Position numbers and translations under genes: made by a program. A stretch of DNA of 24,704 bases from Bacillota bacterium (GTDB taxonomy: Bacteria; Bacillota; Desulfotomaculia; Desulfotomaculales; JAJYZD01). This document shows, piece after piece, positions 1 to 7,009 of this stretch. The notes under the pieces are model-generated. The model did no database searches, was not told the origin of the DNA, and saw only the letters and a list, made by a program, of their open reading frames with translations. How positions within the stretch are numbered: position 1 is the first letter of the stretch; every line of letters starts with the position of its first letter. Location of the stretch: positions 1 to 24,704 of the forward strand of contig JAJYZD010000016.1 in the NCBI GenBank assembly GCA_021800315.1. Reading direction: 5' to 3'.

Positions 1-849
1 ACTGACTGACTGACCATGACAGGGCGGTACCCATTGATCAAGCGCAAAAAAAAAGAGGCCGTCAACTGGCCCCCGTTCTACTGAGCGCAGGGTACCACTT
101 TGGTGTATTTTCCAGTGAGCGAATCCATATGGCGCAATAAACGAGGATGTCATCGCGTAGGCCTGTAAAAAACTTGGTCTGGATTGACGCATGCGCTCCA
201 CGGCCTTACGAGGCACGTTTACAAGATCGCACCCTAGCCCGTTTACAGTCAAGTATATCCCAAACGGCTGTCCGAGCGAGGTGGCCGGCCCTATTGACCA
301 GGCATCTACTTCCCGTTGGAGATCCCGACGGGTATCTTCTTCCATGGTCTCCCAATCGACCGGGATACCGCTTAACCCCAACAACCAGCCCCGTTCAAAG
401 GTACTCAATTCCAAGACCCGCGTGACGGCCAGAAGCTGTTTCTGACTGGGCAAGGATCGTCCGTTCTCCCAGTCCATCCACAATCTTTCGCCAAGAAGCG
501 GTTCCCATCTGATCAGCGTCTGAGACAACTCGTTTAAGTGGGGATAACTCGTCACCCGCAAGGAAAAAAGAGTTCTCGAAGAAGGAATTGATGGTAGTGG
601 TACGGGCATCGCTGAGGCTTCCATATTTTCCTGATTATTAAGAATGTCTTCCAAGTAGCCGAAGGGAAATTGAAGAACATTCTCCATTGCGTGCAGTAGG
701 TTGATATGCGGTACGTGCTCATTATCAGATAACAAGCGGGAAATGGTCGATTCGTGGCAGCCTACCAACTGGGCTAATTGTTTGCGCGAAGAAACATTCA
801 ACTGGGCCATGCGCCGCCATATCACCCCAAACAAGCGCTTTCGCGCCAC
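1..849 (-). CDS. HTH transcriptional regulator, partial (runs off left edge)
   Basis: Open minus-strand frame with no stop down to base 1, so the C-terminus is missing; 283 residues are visible. From GTG at 849, residues 20-60 form a lambda-repressor/XRE-type helix-turn-helix (SRKQLAQLVGCHESTISRLL). Residues 105-163 look like a second XRE-type unit of the HTH_31 kind (WMDWENGRSLPS, then LELSTFERGWLLGLSG), the layout seen before MmyB-like ligand-binding domains. Residues 164-283 could be such a sensor domain, but the match is loose. The start is uncertain: GTG 849 keeps a basic lead-in (ARKRLFGVIWRRM), and ATG 810 is the alternative; neither has a strong ribosome site. Inferred role: DNA-binding regulator of an unknown target, no partner visible. 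The family is fairly sure, the specific function unknown. Confidence 0.72.
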   Translation of the reverse strand, partial: MARKRLFGVIWRRMAQLNVSSRKQLAQLVGCHESTISRLLSDNEHVPHINLLHAMENVLQFPFGYLEDILNNQENMEASAMPVPLPSIPSSRTLFSLRVTSYPHLNELSQTLIRWEPLLGERLWMDWENGRSLPSQKQLLAVTRVLELSTFERGWLLGLSGIPVDWETMEEDTRRDLQREVDAWSIGPATSLGQPFGIYLTVNGLGCDLVNVPRKAVERMRQSRPSFLQAYAMTSSFIAPYGFAHWKIHQSGTLRSVERGPVDGLFFFALDQWVPPCHGQSVS

Positions 850-1122
850 AGGCGATGCCCTGCCCCCCTGCTTCGCATGACATAAGTTTGACTCTACCCC
901 CTTCCCCGTACCATTGCTGGGTCAGTCTACCAACGCAGCCGACAGGTGACCTGCTGATAAAATTTTCTTTATCTTTTTGGTTTCTCCTGCCGGCCCACCA
1001 TGGCTGACTGTCAGTCCTGGACCTGACCTGCGCCACACCTCAGCCATTTTCAGGAGGAGCATCTGCACTACCACAACTGCCCCAAGGGCAACCCAGAGCT
1101 TGACGCTGATCCTTTATTCTTT

Positions 1123-1560
1123 ATGCAATACAAAGAGGCTCTATCGCCGCACCAGATAAGGCCGGAAGCCTTGATACATGGGCTTTTTTCGAGGTCTGAG
1201 GAGTTGCGACAGATGTATGAGGTGGACCGAATGACCCTGGACGAGATAGCGGCGGCTGTCGGCGTAAGCTCTACTACCGTAAAGGCCGCGTTCAACGAGA
1301 TGAAGATAGAGCGGCTGGGCACGCGAGAACAGGCCAGGCTTAAGCGAGAGAAAGATTTTGACCGCATATACGACTTGCACTTCCGGCAGCAGATCCCCAT
1401 TGCCCAGATTCACAGGCAGTACGGGTTTTCCAAGTGTTACATACGGCAAGTACTAAAGGACCGGGGGCTGCGGCCGGTGGATTGGCGACTGGCATATCAT
1501 GGGTTAACTGGAATACAGGAAGCCGGTTCGGAAATGGGGGAAAGGCCGGCCAGGGACTAA
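1123..1560 (+). CDS. Small protein with two helix-turn-helix segments
   Basis: This 145-residue protein has two predicted HTH units. The first is around residues 26-62 (MTLDEIAAAVGVSSTTVKAA, resembling resolvase/sigma-like HTH). The second is around 77-121 (IPIAQIHRQYGFSKCYIRQV). A basic linker (ERLGTREQARLKREK) joins them, and the last 25 residues look unstructured. No catalytic domain is visible, so it is probably a DNA-binding accessory protein of the kind found near mobile elements; this is inference. ATG 1123 has no ribosome site. The same frame stays open back to 1027, and a perfect AGGAGG lies at 1052-1057, five bases before an in-frame CTG at 1063, so the real protein may be about 20 residues longer or the 5' end may be damaged. 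Confidence 0.55.
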   Translation: MQYKEALSPHQIRPEALIHGLFSRSEELRQMYEVDRMTLDEIAAAVGVSSTTVKAAFNEMKIERLGTREQARLKREKDFDRIYDLHFRQQIPIAQIHRQYGFSKCYIRQVLKDRGLRPVDWRLAYHGLTGIQEAGSEMGERPARD

Positions 1561-1821
1561 AACGGTCCAGGGGTGGGATCACTGACCGGTTTGAGGAGTG
1601 TTTTAGCCCCAGCGATGAGGCATTTTGGCCGGTTGGGGAAGAACTGCGGGCTGGAAATTGGGGAGGCAAGGAAAGGGGAGGACCAAGGGAAAATGGACTG
1701 GGCCAGGTGGGCCACCTTTTTCCCAGGGGCCCGGCCGGGGCAAAGTGGGCGGGCTGGAAATTGGCGACCAGGGAACCAGGGGCAGGTCCAGGGAAAAACA
1801 AGCAGGAAAAATCCACCGGTC
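1561..1821. repeat. Purine-rich spacer with an exact 16-bp direct repeat
   Basis: No convincing gene. The plus strand is strongly G/A-rich. The 16-mer GCGGGCTGGAAATTGG occurs at 1646-1661 and again at 1749-1764, 103 bases apart. Shorter related blocks (GGGAAAA, CCAGGG, GGCCGG) recur between and after the copies. The open frames here are by-products of the base skew. Confidence 0.6.
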
Positions 1822-1850
1822 TTCAGAAAATAGACCGGGTATGGTAAAAT
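1822..1850 (+). promoter_or_regulatory. Sigma-A-type promoter for the Rpn-like gene
   Basis: TTCAGA at 1822-1827, a 17-base spacer, then TAAAAT at 1845-1850. This lies just ahead of the ribosome site AGAGGGTGA and the ATG at 1871, giving a short leader of about 15 bases. Confidence 0.55.
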
Positions 1851-1870
1851 ACGAATGAGAGGGTGACCAG

Positions 1871-2791
1871 ATGCCCCGGATAGACACGCCGGTAAAGCGG
1901 CTGTTCCAACTCCGGCCGGCGGACTGGGCCATGTACATGGACCCGCGCTGCCAGGAGGAGTGGGTGGACTTTTTCAGGACCGACTTCACCCCAAGAAAGG
2001 AATCCATGCTGGACAACGTTCTGGAGATAGCGGACCCGGCCGGCCCGTACCTGCTTCACCTGGAGCCGCAGGGCTACAATGACAAGACGCTTCCGGCCAG
2101 GATGTTGCGCTACAGGTCGGACCTATGGGAGTCAACGTTGACGGACGGTCGCGGAACGCCGCCCGTAAGGCAAGTTGTCATTTTCTTCTATGAGGCCGAC
2201 GACAACGGCCTCCACCGTCTGCGGGACCGGTGGGGCGGAGGAATTCTTGACTATGGCTATACCGTGCTGCGGGTGTGGGAACATTACAGGCGGGATGTTA
2301 TTGAGTCCCGGCTGGTAGGGCTGTACCCCCTGCTGCCGCTGATGAAGAGCGAGAAGCCGGATGAGACTCCCCGCGAAGCCATGGAACAGAGCATAGGGGC
2401 CGTCCAGGATATCGAGGACGAGGCGGTAAGAAAGGACCTGCTGGCGGTCATGGCGATCCTGGCCGGCGGAAGGTACTCGCCGGAATTGGTACGATCAATG
2501 ATCAGGAGGGAAATGATTATGGAGTCGGCAGTCTTTCAAGAGTGGGTCAAGGATATTGTCGAGGAGAAAACGGCTGAGGCCAGGATCGAGGCTGAGGCCA
2601 GGGCCAACCAGGAGGCGATCTGCCAGTTCCTGAATGACAGGTTTGGGGACATCTCGCGTGACCTTCAGGGGCGGGTCAAACGGATCGGCACTGCTGATAC
2701 TTTACATGCAATCTTGAAAAAGATATTCAGAGCAGACTCGCTGAAGGACGCGGCTGACGTGGTGGACAAGGCCAGCCGGGGGCAGGGATAG
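1871..2791 (+). CDS. Rpn/YadD-type PD-(D/E)XK nuclease (transposase-like)
   Basis: A 306-residue protein of the Rpn (recombination-promoting nuclease, formerly putative transposase YadD/YhgA-like) group. The N-terminus carries the family opening (DTPVKRLF at 5-12). The nuclease core follows, with D48 and the E-x-Q pair in HLEPQG (E65, Q67), then the typical RMLRYRSDLWE segment at about 75-85. A charged helical stretch sits around 235-255, and the tail (FLNDRFGDISRDL to about residue 300) resembles the DUF4351-like C-terminus. Members cleave DNA and can promote RecA-independent transfer of DNA pieces; the cellular role of this one is unknown. The ATG has a good ribosome site (AGAGGGTGA, 4-5 bases upstream). 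It stands alone with its own promoter and terminator, consistent with a mobile or dispersed gene. Confidence 0.8.
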   Translation: MPRIDTPVKRLFQLRPADWAMYMDPRCQEEWVDFFRTDFTPRKESMLDNVLEIADPAGPYLLHLEPQGYNDKTLPARMLRYRSDLWESTLTDGRGTPPVRQVVIFFYEADDNGLHRLRDRWGGGILDYGYTVLRVWEHYRRDVIESRLVGLYPLLPLMKSEKPDETPREAMEQSIGAVQDIEDEAVRKDLLAVMAILAGGRYSPELVRSMIRREMIMESAVFQEWVKDIVEEKTAEARIEAEARANQEAICQFLNDRFGDISRDLQGRVKRIGTADTLHAILKKIFRADSLKDAADVVDKASRGQG

Positions 2792-2814
2792 GGCCGGGCA
2801 GGCTTCACCTTCTG

Positions 2815-2850
2815 GGCCTCACCCTGCGGGGTGGGGCCGTTCTGTTTTCC
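2815..2850 (+). terminator. Rho-independent-like terminator after the Rpn gene
   Basis: Arms 2815-2824 (GGCCTCACCC) and 2829-2838 (GGGTGGGGCC) pair over ten positions with one G-T wobble around a four-base loop. A T-rich tail, GTTCTGTTTTCC, follows. It lies 24 bases beyond the stop codon. Confidence 0.6.
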
Positions 2851-3216
2851 GGGCCGGCGGTGGTCCACTTTGACCAGCCGGGCAAGGTGGGTAAATTGTC
2901 AATTCCGGGCCGCCTAAGCCACTCAAGACCGCTGGGACAGCATGGTGGGTGAAGCATTTTCAAAAATGCCTGAATATTGCCGGGAGAATTACCGTCTCCA
3001 GTCTGACCAGGCCGGAAGGGGTATTTTGTCTCGAAGATCTGATGCGCCTGGTACGTCATGATTTGGATGTCTTGGCATAACCGGGGGGCGTTGTAAAGAA
3101 GCGTAGAAAAGGCAGGTGAATTTGCGGACGGGGACTTGTGTACCCACTGGTAATGTAATAGGATGTTCGCAGGAAACAAAATGATGCCCCGAGATTTTGT
3201 GCCCGAGGATTTGTTG
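2851..3216. other. Spacer before the lasso B2 gene; possible gene relic
   Basis: No confident gene. One plus-strand frame is open from 2895 to the TAA at 3078. Its last part reads like protein (EGVFCLEDLMRLVRHDLDVLA without the first residue), but the only start is GTG 2949 with a poorly spaced ribosome site. The LEDLxRLV pattern faintly recalls PqqD-like lasso B1 proteins, though the rest does not match. Confidence 0.3.
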
Positions 3217-3672
3217 ATGTTCGTCAATACGCTCCAAAGATTTGCCCGGCTGCCGCGGCAGGACCAGCGGCTGCTGATCAGGGCGTTCTGCCTTGCGGGA
3301 TTCGTGCGCCTGGTGATTTTAATCGTGCCCTTTCGCCGGCTGTCTCCATTCCTGGGAAGCCATATGGGGGAGTCGCCGCGGGAGGAGGATGATGCCAGGC
3401 TTGCCTACGCCTGGCGGGTCGGACGGACCGTAGAAACGGTAAGCCGTTATACGCCTTGGAAAAGTAAGTGCCTGGTTCAAGCCGTGGTGGCTAAAATCCT
3501 GCTCCGGAGACTCGGTATAGCCAACACCCTTTATATGGGGGTGGCCCGAGACGAAGGGGAGGGACTGGTGGCTCATGCCTGGCTGAGGTGCGGCGAGACG
3601 ATCCTGACGGGAGGCCAGGGGCGGGAGCGGTTTACCGTCGTCAGTACATTCGCCGATGGTGCGCATTCCTGA
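3217..3672 (+). CDS. Lasso-peptide biosynthesis B2-type cysteine protease (orphan)
   Basis: Transglutaminase-fold B2 protein (PF13471-like), which in lasso-peptide pathways cuts the leader off the precursor before ring closure. The catalytic Cys lies in KCLVQA (C85) and the His in AHAWLR (H120). Around them are the family landmarks PWKSKC, LLRRLGI, TLYMGV and a closing FTVVSTFA. The third triad residue (Asp) is not obvious; the usual region reads CGETILTGG. ATG 3217 is chosen because GAGGA lies seven bases upstream and it gives the usual N-terminus (FARLPRQDQRLLIRA) and about 151 residues, the family norm. ATG 3181 and 3163 are alternatives. No B1, cyclase (asparagine-synthetase-like) or precursor gene was recognised nearby, so it is an orphan or a cluster remnant. 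Confidence 0.82.
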   Translation: MFVNTLQRFARLPRQDQRLLIRAFCLAGFVRLVILIVPFRRLSPFLGSHMGESPREEDDARLAYAWRVGRTVETVSRYTPWKSKCLVQAVVAKILLRRLGIANTLYMGVARDEGEGLVAHAWLRCGETILTGGQGRERFTVVSTFADGAHS

Positions 3673-3719
3673 ACGTTTGAATACCGGCAGGAACTGCCGG
3701 CCCCTGTTCCGGAACAGTT

Positions 3720-3800
3720 ATGAGGAGATTGGTAATCTTCCTGACGGCGGCCTTGATCCTCACTTTCTCCACGGTAATGTTTCGGACGACGGCAGACTGA
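3720..3800 (+). CDS. Possible 26-residue hydrophobic peptide
   Basis: ATG 3720 to TGA 3798 encodes a two-arginine start, a single membrane-spanning stretch (LVIFLTAALILTFSTVMF) and a short polar tail (RTTAD). It starts 47 bases after the lasso B2 stop and is followed within 20 bases by a strong hairpin, so it could be the last gene of that transcript. The ribosome site is weak (GGAA, eight bases upstream). It does not look like a lasso precursor: no leader motif and no ring-forming Asp/Glu at core position 7-9. Chance occurrence is quite possible. Confidence 0.28.
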   Translation: MRRLVIFLTAALILTFSTVMFRTTAD

Positions 3801-3817
3801 ACCAGCGCGAATGGGGA

Positions 3818-3846
3818 AGAGGCCAGCCTTGCGGGCTGACCTCTTT
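3818..3846 (+). terminator. Hairpin, probable terminator
   Basis: Arms 3818-3828 (AGAGGCCAGCC) and 3834-3844 (GGCTGACCTCT) pair at 10 of 11 positions around TTGCG. The short TTT after it makes it a weak rho-independent terminator for the lasso B2 transcript. Confidence 0.45.
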
Positions 3847-4506
3847 GAACAAACCCAGTCGCGCTGCCGGAACCGTGAACAGCCTCCCGTCGTTTGTACC
3901 CTACCGGAAACAAGAACCCAATTGCCTGGATCTCCCCGAAGGAAACACCGACGTGACGCAACCGGGCTAGTATCCACAGCATATCATAACCCGAATGTTC
4001 TGTCAACAGGTGTCGAAATGTTTTTTTTGGGGGAAAAGAGCGTCTGATCAATGGTGGTACGGGTTCGGATCGTCGGACTACCAAATGCGGCGGCCCTGGC
4101 TTGATGTTTGCGCTTGTTTTCAGGGACACCTTCCCTCATCCTCGTTTCGATTGAGATCCCGATTCTCACTCGGGGTGGACAGATTGGCAGACCGTCATGC
4201 CCGGATATTTCACGCGCAAGATCCGGGTCTGATGCCTTCGCGGTGAAGAGATACTCTGGTGCACCTGACCGGGACGGCCGGCGCCATCTTCATCGCGGCT
4301 TATCTCGTGCCGGTTTACCGGGCGCGGGTGGGAAAAAGAAGTCACAGCACCATCACACCGCCGTTAACGAAGGGGCGGGGGCTCCAGTGGATGATGTTTC
4401 GGGGAAACGTGGAGCCCCCCGCTGTTGAACCGCGGTACCTGTCTCCTGGGCCCAAGCCATTACACTGATAACGGTGGTAAGATCCGGGGTGGGAGCCTAC
4501 GAAGCA
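3847..4506. other. Gene-poor stretch with a nested hairpin
   Basis: No convincing gene on either strand. A plus-strand frame from GTG 4259 starts with a hydrophobic segment (TAGAIFIAAYLVPVY) that could be a leftover of a membrane protein, but it then runs into sequence that looks non-coding. The outstanding structure is at 4375-4422: outer arms GCGGGGGCTCCA and TGGAGCCCCCCGC (one bulged C) enclose a perfect inner hairpin GTTTC-GGG-GAAAC at 4396-4408. Confidence 0.5.
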
Positions 4507-4689
4507 TTATAGCGTTGTAGTTGAGGTATATTCCGCCCTAATCGAGTTTTCTTTTTGCCTCGTAAGTTTGGCCTTGTTTCCCATGCCGTCTTCAACCAAC
4601 AGCTTTTCAAGATTGTGCTCTTGAAAAAAGTTTACAATCGTTGTCTCGACAAACCCGGCCCAATTGACTTTGCGGTTTTCTTCTTCCAT
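4507..4689 (-). CDS. Small acidic-basic protein of unknown function
   Basis: 60 residues from ATG 4689 (alternative ATG 4701). The protein reads as two parts: an amphipathic helix region (VNWAGFVETTIVNFFQEHNL) and a short segment rich in Lys, Asn and Gly (EDGMGNKAKLTRQKEN) ending in YTSTTTL. A clear AGGAG sits directly before ATG 4701, too close to use it comfortably, and 12 bases before ATG 4689. I do not recognise the family. The gene and its flanks (about 4490-4960) are much more AT-rich than the rest of the window, suggesting separate origin. No partner gene is adjacent. Confidence 0.5.
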   Translation of the reverse strand: MEEENRKVNWAGFVETTIVNFFQEHNLEKLLVEDGMGNKAKLTRQKENSIRAEYTSTTTL

Positions 4690-5371
4690 TTTTGAATTCA
4701 TCTCCTAGAGCGATTTCTTAGTCTGCATATGAGTGGGTTTTGTGATCTGCGCAAGTTAAGCTTTGATTTGCAGTCACTCTCTTTTAGTAGTGGGTTGTTG
4801 CGGCAAAACTGTAAATTACTTGATGCTAAGTTGCCAAGTGACCTGCCTCCTTGTTGTTCGAAGGTATACTTGCGAGTAGATACGGATCTATTGTAAGGGA
4901 AAGATCCCTCAAACGCAATACTTTTTCGACGGTGCCGTCATATTTCAGGTGACTATTTTTAGATTGCGAGGGCGTACCACCTCCATGCCCGGACATAGCA
5001 ACCGTTATTCCGGCCGGCACAGCACCGTAGGATGCGGGCGAGCGCCGCGGGGGGACCGCGACCGGCAAAGAGCGGCATCCCCTCCCGTTGGGCGGTTCCC
5101 GGAGTACGGCCTTTTCGACGGTAATGGTCCTCGATCCCCGGTCATTGTTGCGGACTGTGACGGCGGGTCAACGTCGACCAACCGGGGCCGGACCACCTTG
5201 CTGATCCGTATGCCGAAGCGGACGCAGGGCGGCGGGGGTGGTCACGGCATACGGATAATTCCGGCGGATGTCGTGGGGATGGGATACCGTCAAGTCGCCT
5301 GTGGTGTAACAGTCCCTTAGGGCATTGCCTTCTCTGCCGGGGTATGAGAGACTGCTTTTTCAGGCGTAAAA
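4690..5371. other. Gene-poor stretch with a perfect 12-bp inverted repeat
   Basis: No gene I can support. A minus-strand open frame from about 5154 down to 4826 reads partly like protein (VRNNDRGSRTITVEKAVLRE) but has no credible start or ribosome site and may be a decayed gene. ATCCGTATGCCG at 5204-5215 is repeated exactly as its complement CGGCATACGGAT at 5245-5256, around a G-rich 29-base loop. It lacks a T-tract, so it is not a terminator. Confidence 0.45.
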
Positions 5372-5400
5372 TTGCCAAGGCCCGGGCGGTGTGATAAAAT
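5372..5400 (+). promoter_or_regulatory. Strong sigma-A-type promoter, distal to the MFS gene
   Basis: TTGCCA at 5372-5377, a 17-base spacer, and TAAAAT at 5395-5400. The next sure gene begins at 5849, so the transcript would carry a leader of about 440 bases or be a separate non-coding RNA. Confidence 0.6.
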
Positions 5401-5694
5401 AGCGAACAGGGTCTGGAAGGATTGCGGTTTGAGCTTGTCCCACGTAACAAGGTACGAGAATAATTAGGGGGGAATAGGCAGGGGCTGCCACGCTTGGCTG
5501 GCTACGAAGTTTTACCCCACCTGGTCCTGGTCGGTAGTCGGACGGAATGCGTCCATCAGCGAGCCGGATCTGCTGATGGCTTTCAGTGTCATATTTGCAC
5601 CATGGATCAAGGATGCCTATTTTATTCCCAACCGTCGGGTTTAAGGCGTCCGGACTTCTGCCGGAAAGTTTTAGCCGCTACTCCTCTGATCCCG

Positions 5695-5802
5695 ACCCAC
5701 CCTGCGGGCGGGTGTCCCCCCTTTAGCCGGCGTTCAGTGACCCACCCGGACCCGCCTTTGGCGGGTACGCCGCTAACCCACCTATGTTTAGTAGGTGGTC
5801 AA
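5695..5802 (+). other. Three consecutive hairpins in the MFS leader
   Basis: Hairpin 1: ACCCACCC 5695-5702 with GGGCGGGT 5706-5713, one mismatch, followed by GTCCCCCCTTT. Hairpin 2: ACCCGCC 5750-5756, loop TTT, GGCGGGT 5760-5766, perfect. Hairpin 3: CCACCTA 5778-5784, loop TGTTTAG, TAGGTGG 5792-5798, perfect, followed at once by TCAA. The motif GACCCACCC occurs before hairpins 1 and 2. Either a structured leader or the right end of an IS200/IS605-like element, whose ends carry such a hairpin and often finish in TCAA. No transposase is left in the window. Confidence 0.5.
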
Positions 5803-5848
5803 GTTTAATGTATCAGTTGTAAGAGTTATGCAAAGGTAATAGGATAAT

Positions 5849-7009
5849 ATGCAATCTTCCTCTGTCGATATCCATCCGACAAAGAGCGGTTTCCAAATTT
5901 GGGGCATGACTTGGGCCCATTTTTTGAACGACGGGTCTGCCAACTATCTGCCCGGAATTCTTCCCGCCATCCTGATCAGCCTGCACGAACCGGTATCCAT
6001 GGCCGGGGCATTGATGGCCGCCCTGTTGATCGGTCAGGCGCTCCAACCGCTGATGGGCTGGATTGCCGATCAGATCGGCGGCAAGGGGATGATTATCCTT
6101 GGTATTTCGGCGTCCAGCGTTGGTGGAGCCTTGCTTGGGTTAACGGATAGCGTGGCCGCCCTGACCGGTTTTCTTCTGCTCATTGGAGTAGGCAACTCAA
6201 TGTTTCACCCGCAGGCACTGGCGTCCGTACGGGGGCTGGTTCACTCTCGCCAAGGCTTGGGGCTGTCCGTTTTTCTGGTCGGCGGGGAGCTTGGGCGGGG
6301 GCTTTGGCCGGTAATGGCCAGCTTGCTGGTCGTCCGCTACGGCCTCCCCAGCCTGCTTGTGCTGGGTGTACCGGCGGTCTTGACCCTGCCGTTTTTGGTT
6401 CGTTACGCACCGCGGCAGACACCGCAGAGAGGGAAGGGCAGGCGGATCGACTGGAGCAGGCATACCGTTTCAACGTCGCTGTTGTTGGGATTGGCTGGGA
6501 TCAGGTCCACGGTCACCTATGCCATGGTGACGTTTCTTCCCATCCTGTGGCACTTTCGGGGGGGATCGCTGGTAAGCGGCGCTTCCATCGTCAGTACCCT
6601 GATCGCTGTGGGAATCGCCGGTAACCTTTTGGGTGGTTACATGATGGACCAGATCGGGAGGCAGCCCGTGCTACTCGTCTCCACTGTGGTGATGGCCGTG
6701 CTTGTCCCCATCGTTGTAATCGTCCGCGGGCAATGGATCTGGGTGGTTGCCGCCATTTTGGGCAGTATGTTGTTCGCCGGTTCGTCGGCCACTATCTCGA
6801 TCGGCCAGGACATCTTTGCTGAGAACCGGTCCATGGGTTCCGGTATCGCCCTCGGCTTGGCCAACGGCATAGGTGCGGTCCTGGTTCTCATTATCGGGCT
6901 CTTTGTAAACCGTCATGACATCCCCTTGATCTTTGGGTTGCTGGGCGCTGCCACCTTGCTCTCCACGGTCATTATCTTCTTCCTTCCACGGCACCTGGAG
7001 CCGGCGTGA
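5849..7009 (+). CDS. MFS transporter, fosmidomycin-resistance (Fsr) type
   Basis: 386 residues, about 12 membrane helices, the usual size for the major facilitator superfamily. The opening FQIWGMTWAHFLNDGSANYLPGILP contains the HFLNDG signature of the Fsr subfamily (TC 2.A.1.35), and residues 66-74 give the helix 2-3 loop (GWIADQIGG). The second half repeats it (GGYMMDQIGRQPVLL, with the first residues trimmed to the loop). These proteins export small drugs or metabolites across the cell membrane by proton exchange; the substrate cannot be told from sequence. The ATG has AGGA six bases upstream. The gene is single, with no partner on either side, and may be controlled by the long hairpin-bearing leader. 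Confidence 0.85.
   Translation: MQSSSVDIHPTKSGFQIWGMTWAHFLNDGSANYLPGILPAILISLHEPVSMAGALMAALLIGQALQPLMGWIADQIGGKGMIILGISASSVGGALLGLTDSVAALTGFLLLIGVGNSMFHPQALASVRGLVHSRQGLGLSVFLVGGELGRGLWPVMASLLVVRYGLPSLLVLGVPAVLTLPFLVRYAPRQTPQRGKGRRIDWSRHTVSTSLLLGLAGIRSTVTYAMVTFLPILWHFRGGSLVSGASIVSTLIAVGIAGNLLGGYMMDQIGRQPVLLVSTVVMAVLVPIVVIVRGQWIWVVAAILGSMLFAGSSATISIGQDIFAENRSMGSGIALGLANGIGAVLVLIIGLFVNRHDIPLIFGLLGAATLLSTVIIFFLPRHLEPA

Noticed and set aside
1..15. ACTGACTGACTGACC tandem at the window edge, like a linker
   Set aside because: It stays in frame with the regulator reading through it, and three short copies can occur by chance.
3720..3800. Short ORF as a lasso precursor peptide
   Set aside because: No leader motif, no Gly/Ala ring start, no Asp/Glu at core positions 7-9; it is a membrane-spanning segment instead.
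3641..4129. 162-codon minus-strand frame after lasso B2
   Set aside because: It runs through the 3818-3844 hairpin, has no ribosome site and matches no family I know.
5494..5808. 104-codon plus-strand frame (TTG start) before the MFS gene
   Set aside because: Its second half is the hairpin region read as protein; no TnpB-like zinc finger or DRD motif was found in it.
5400..5848. T-box or known riboswitch in the MFS leader
   Set aside because: No AGGGTGGNACCGCG element or other riboswitch core that I could recognise.
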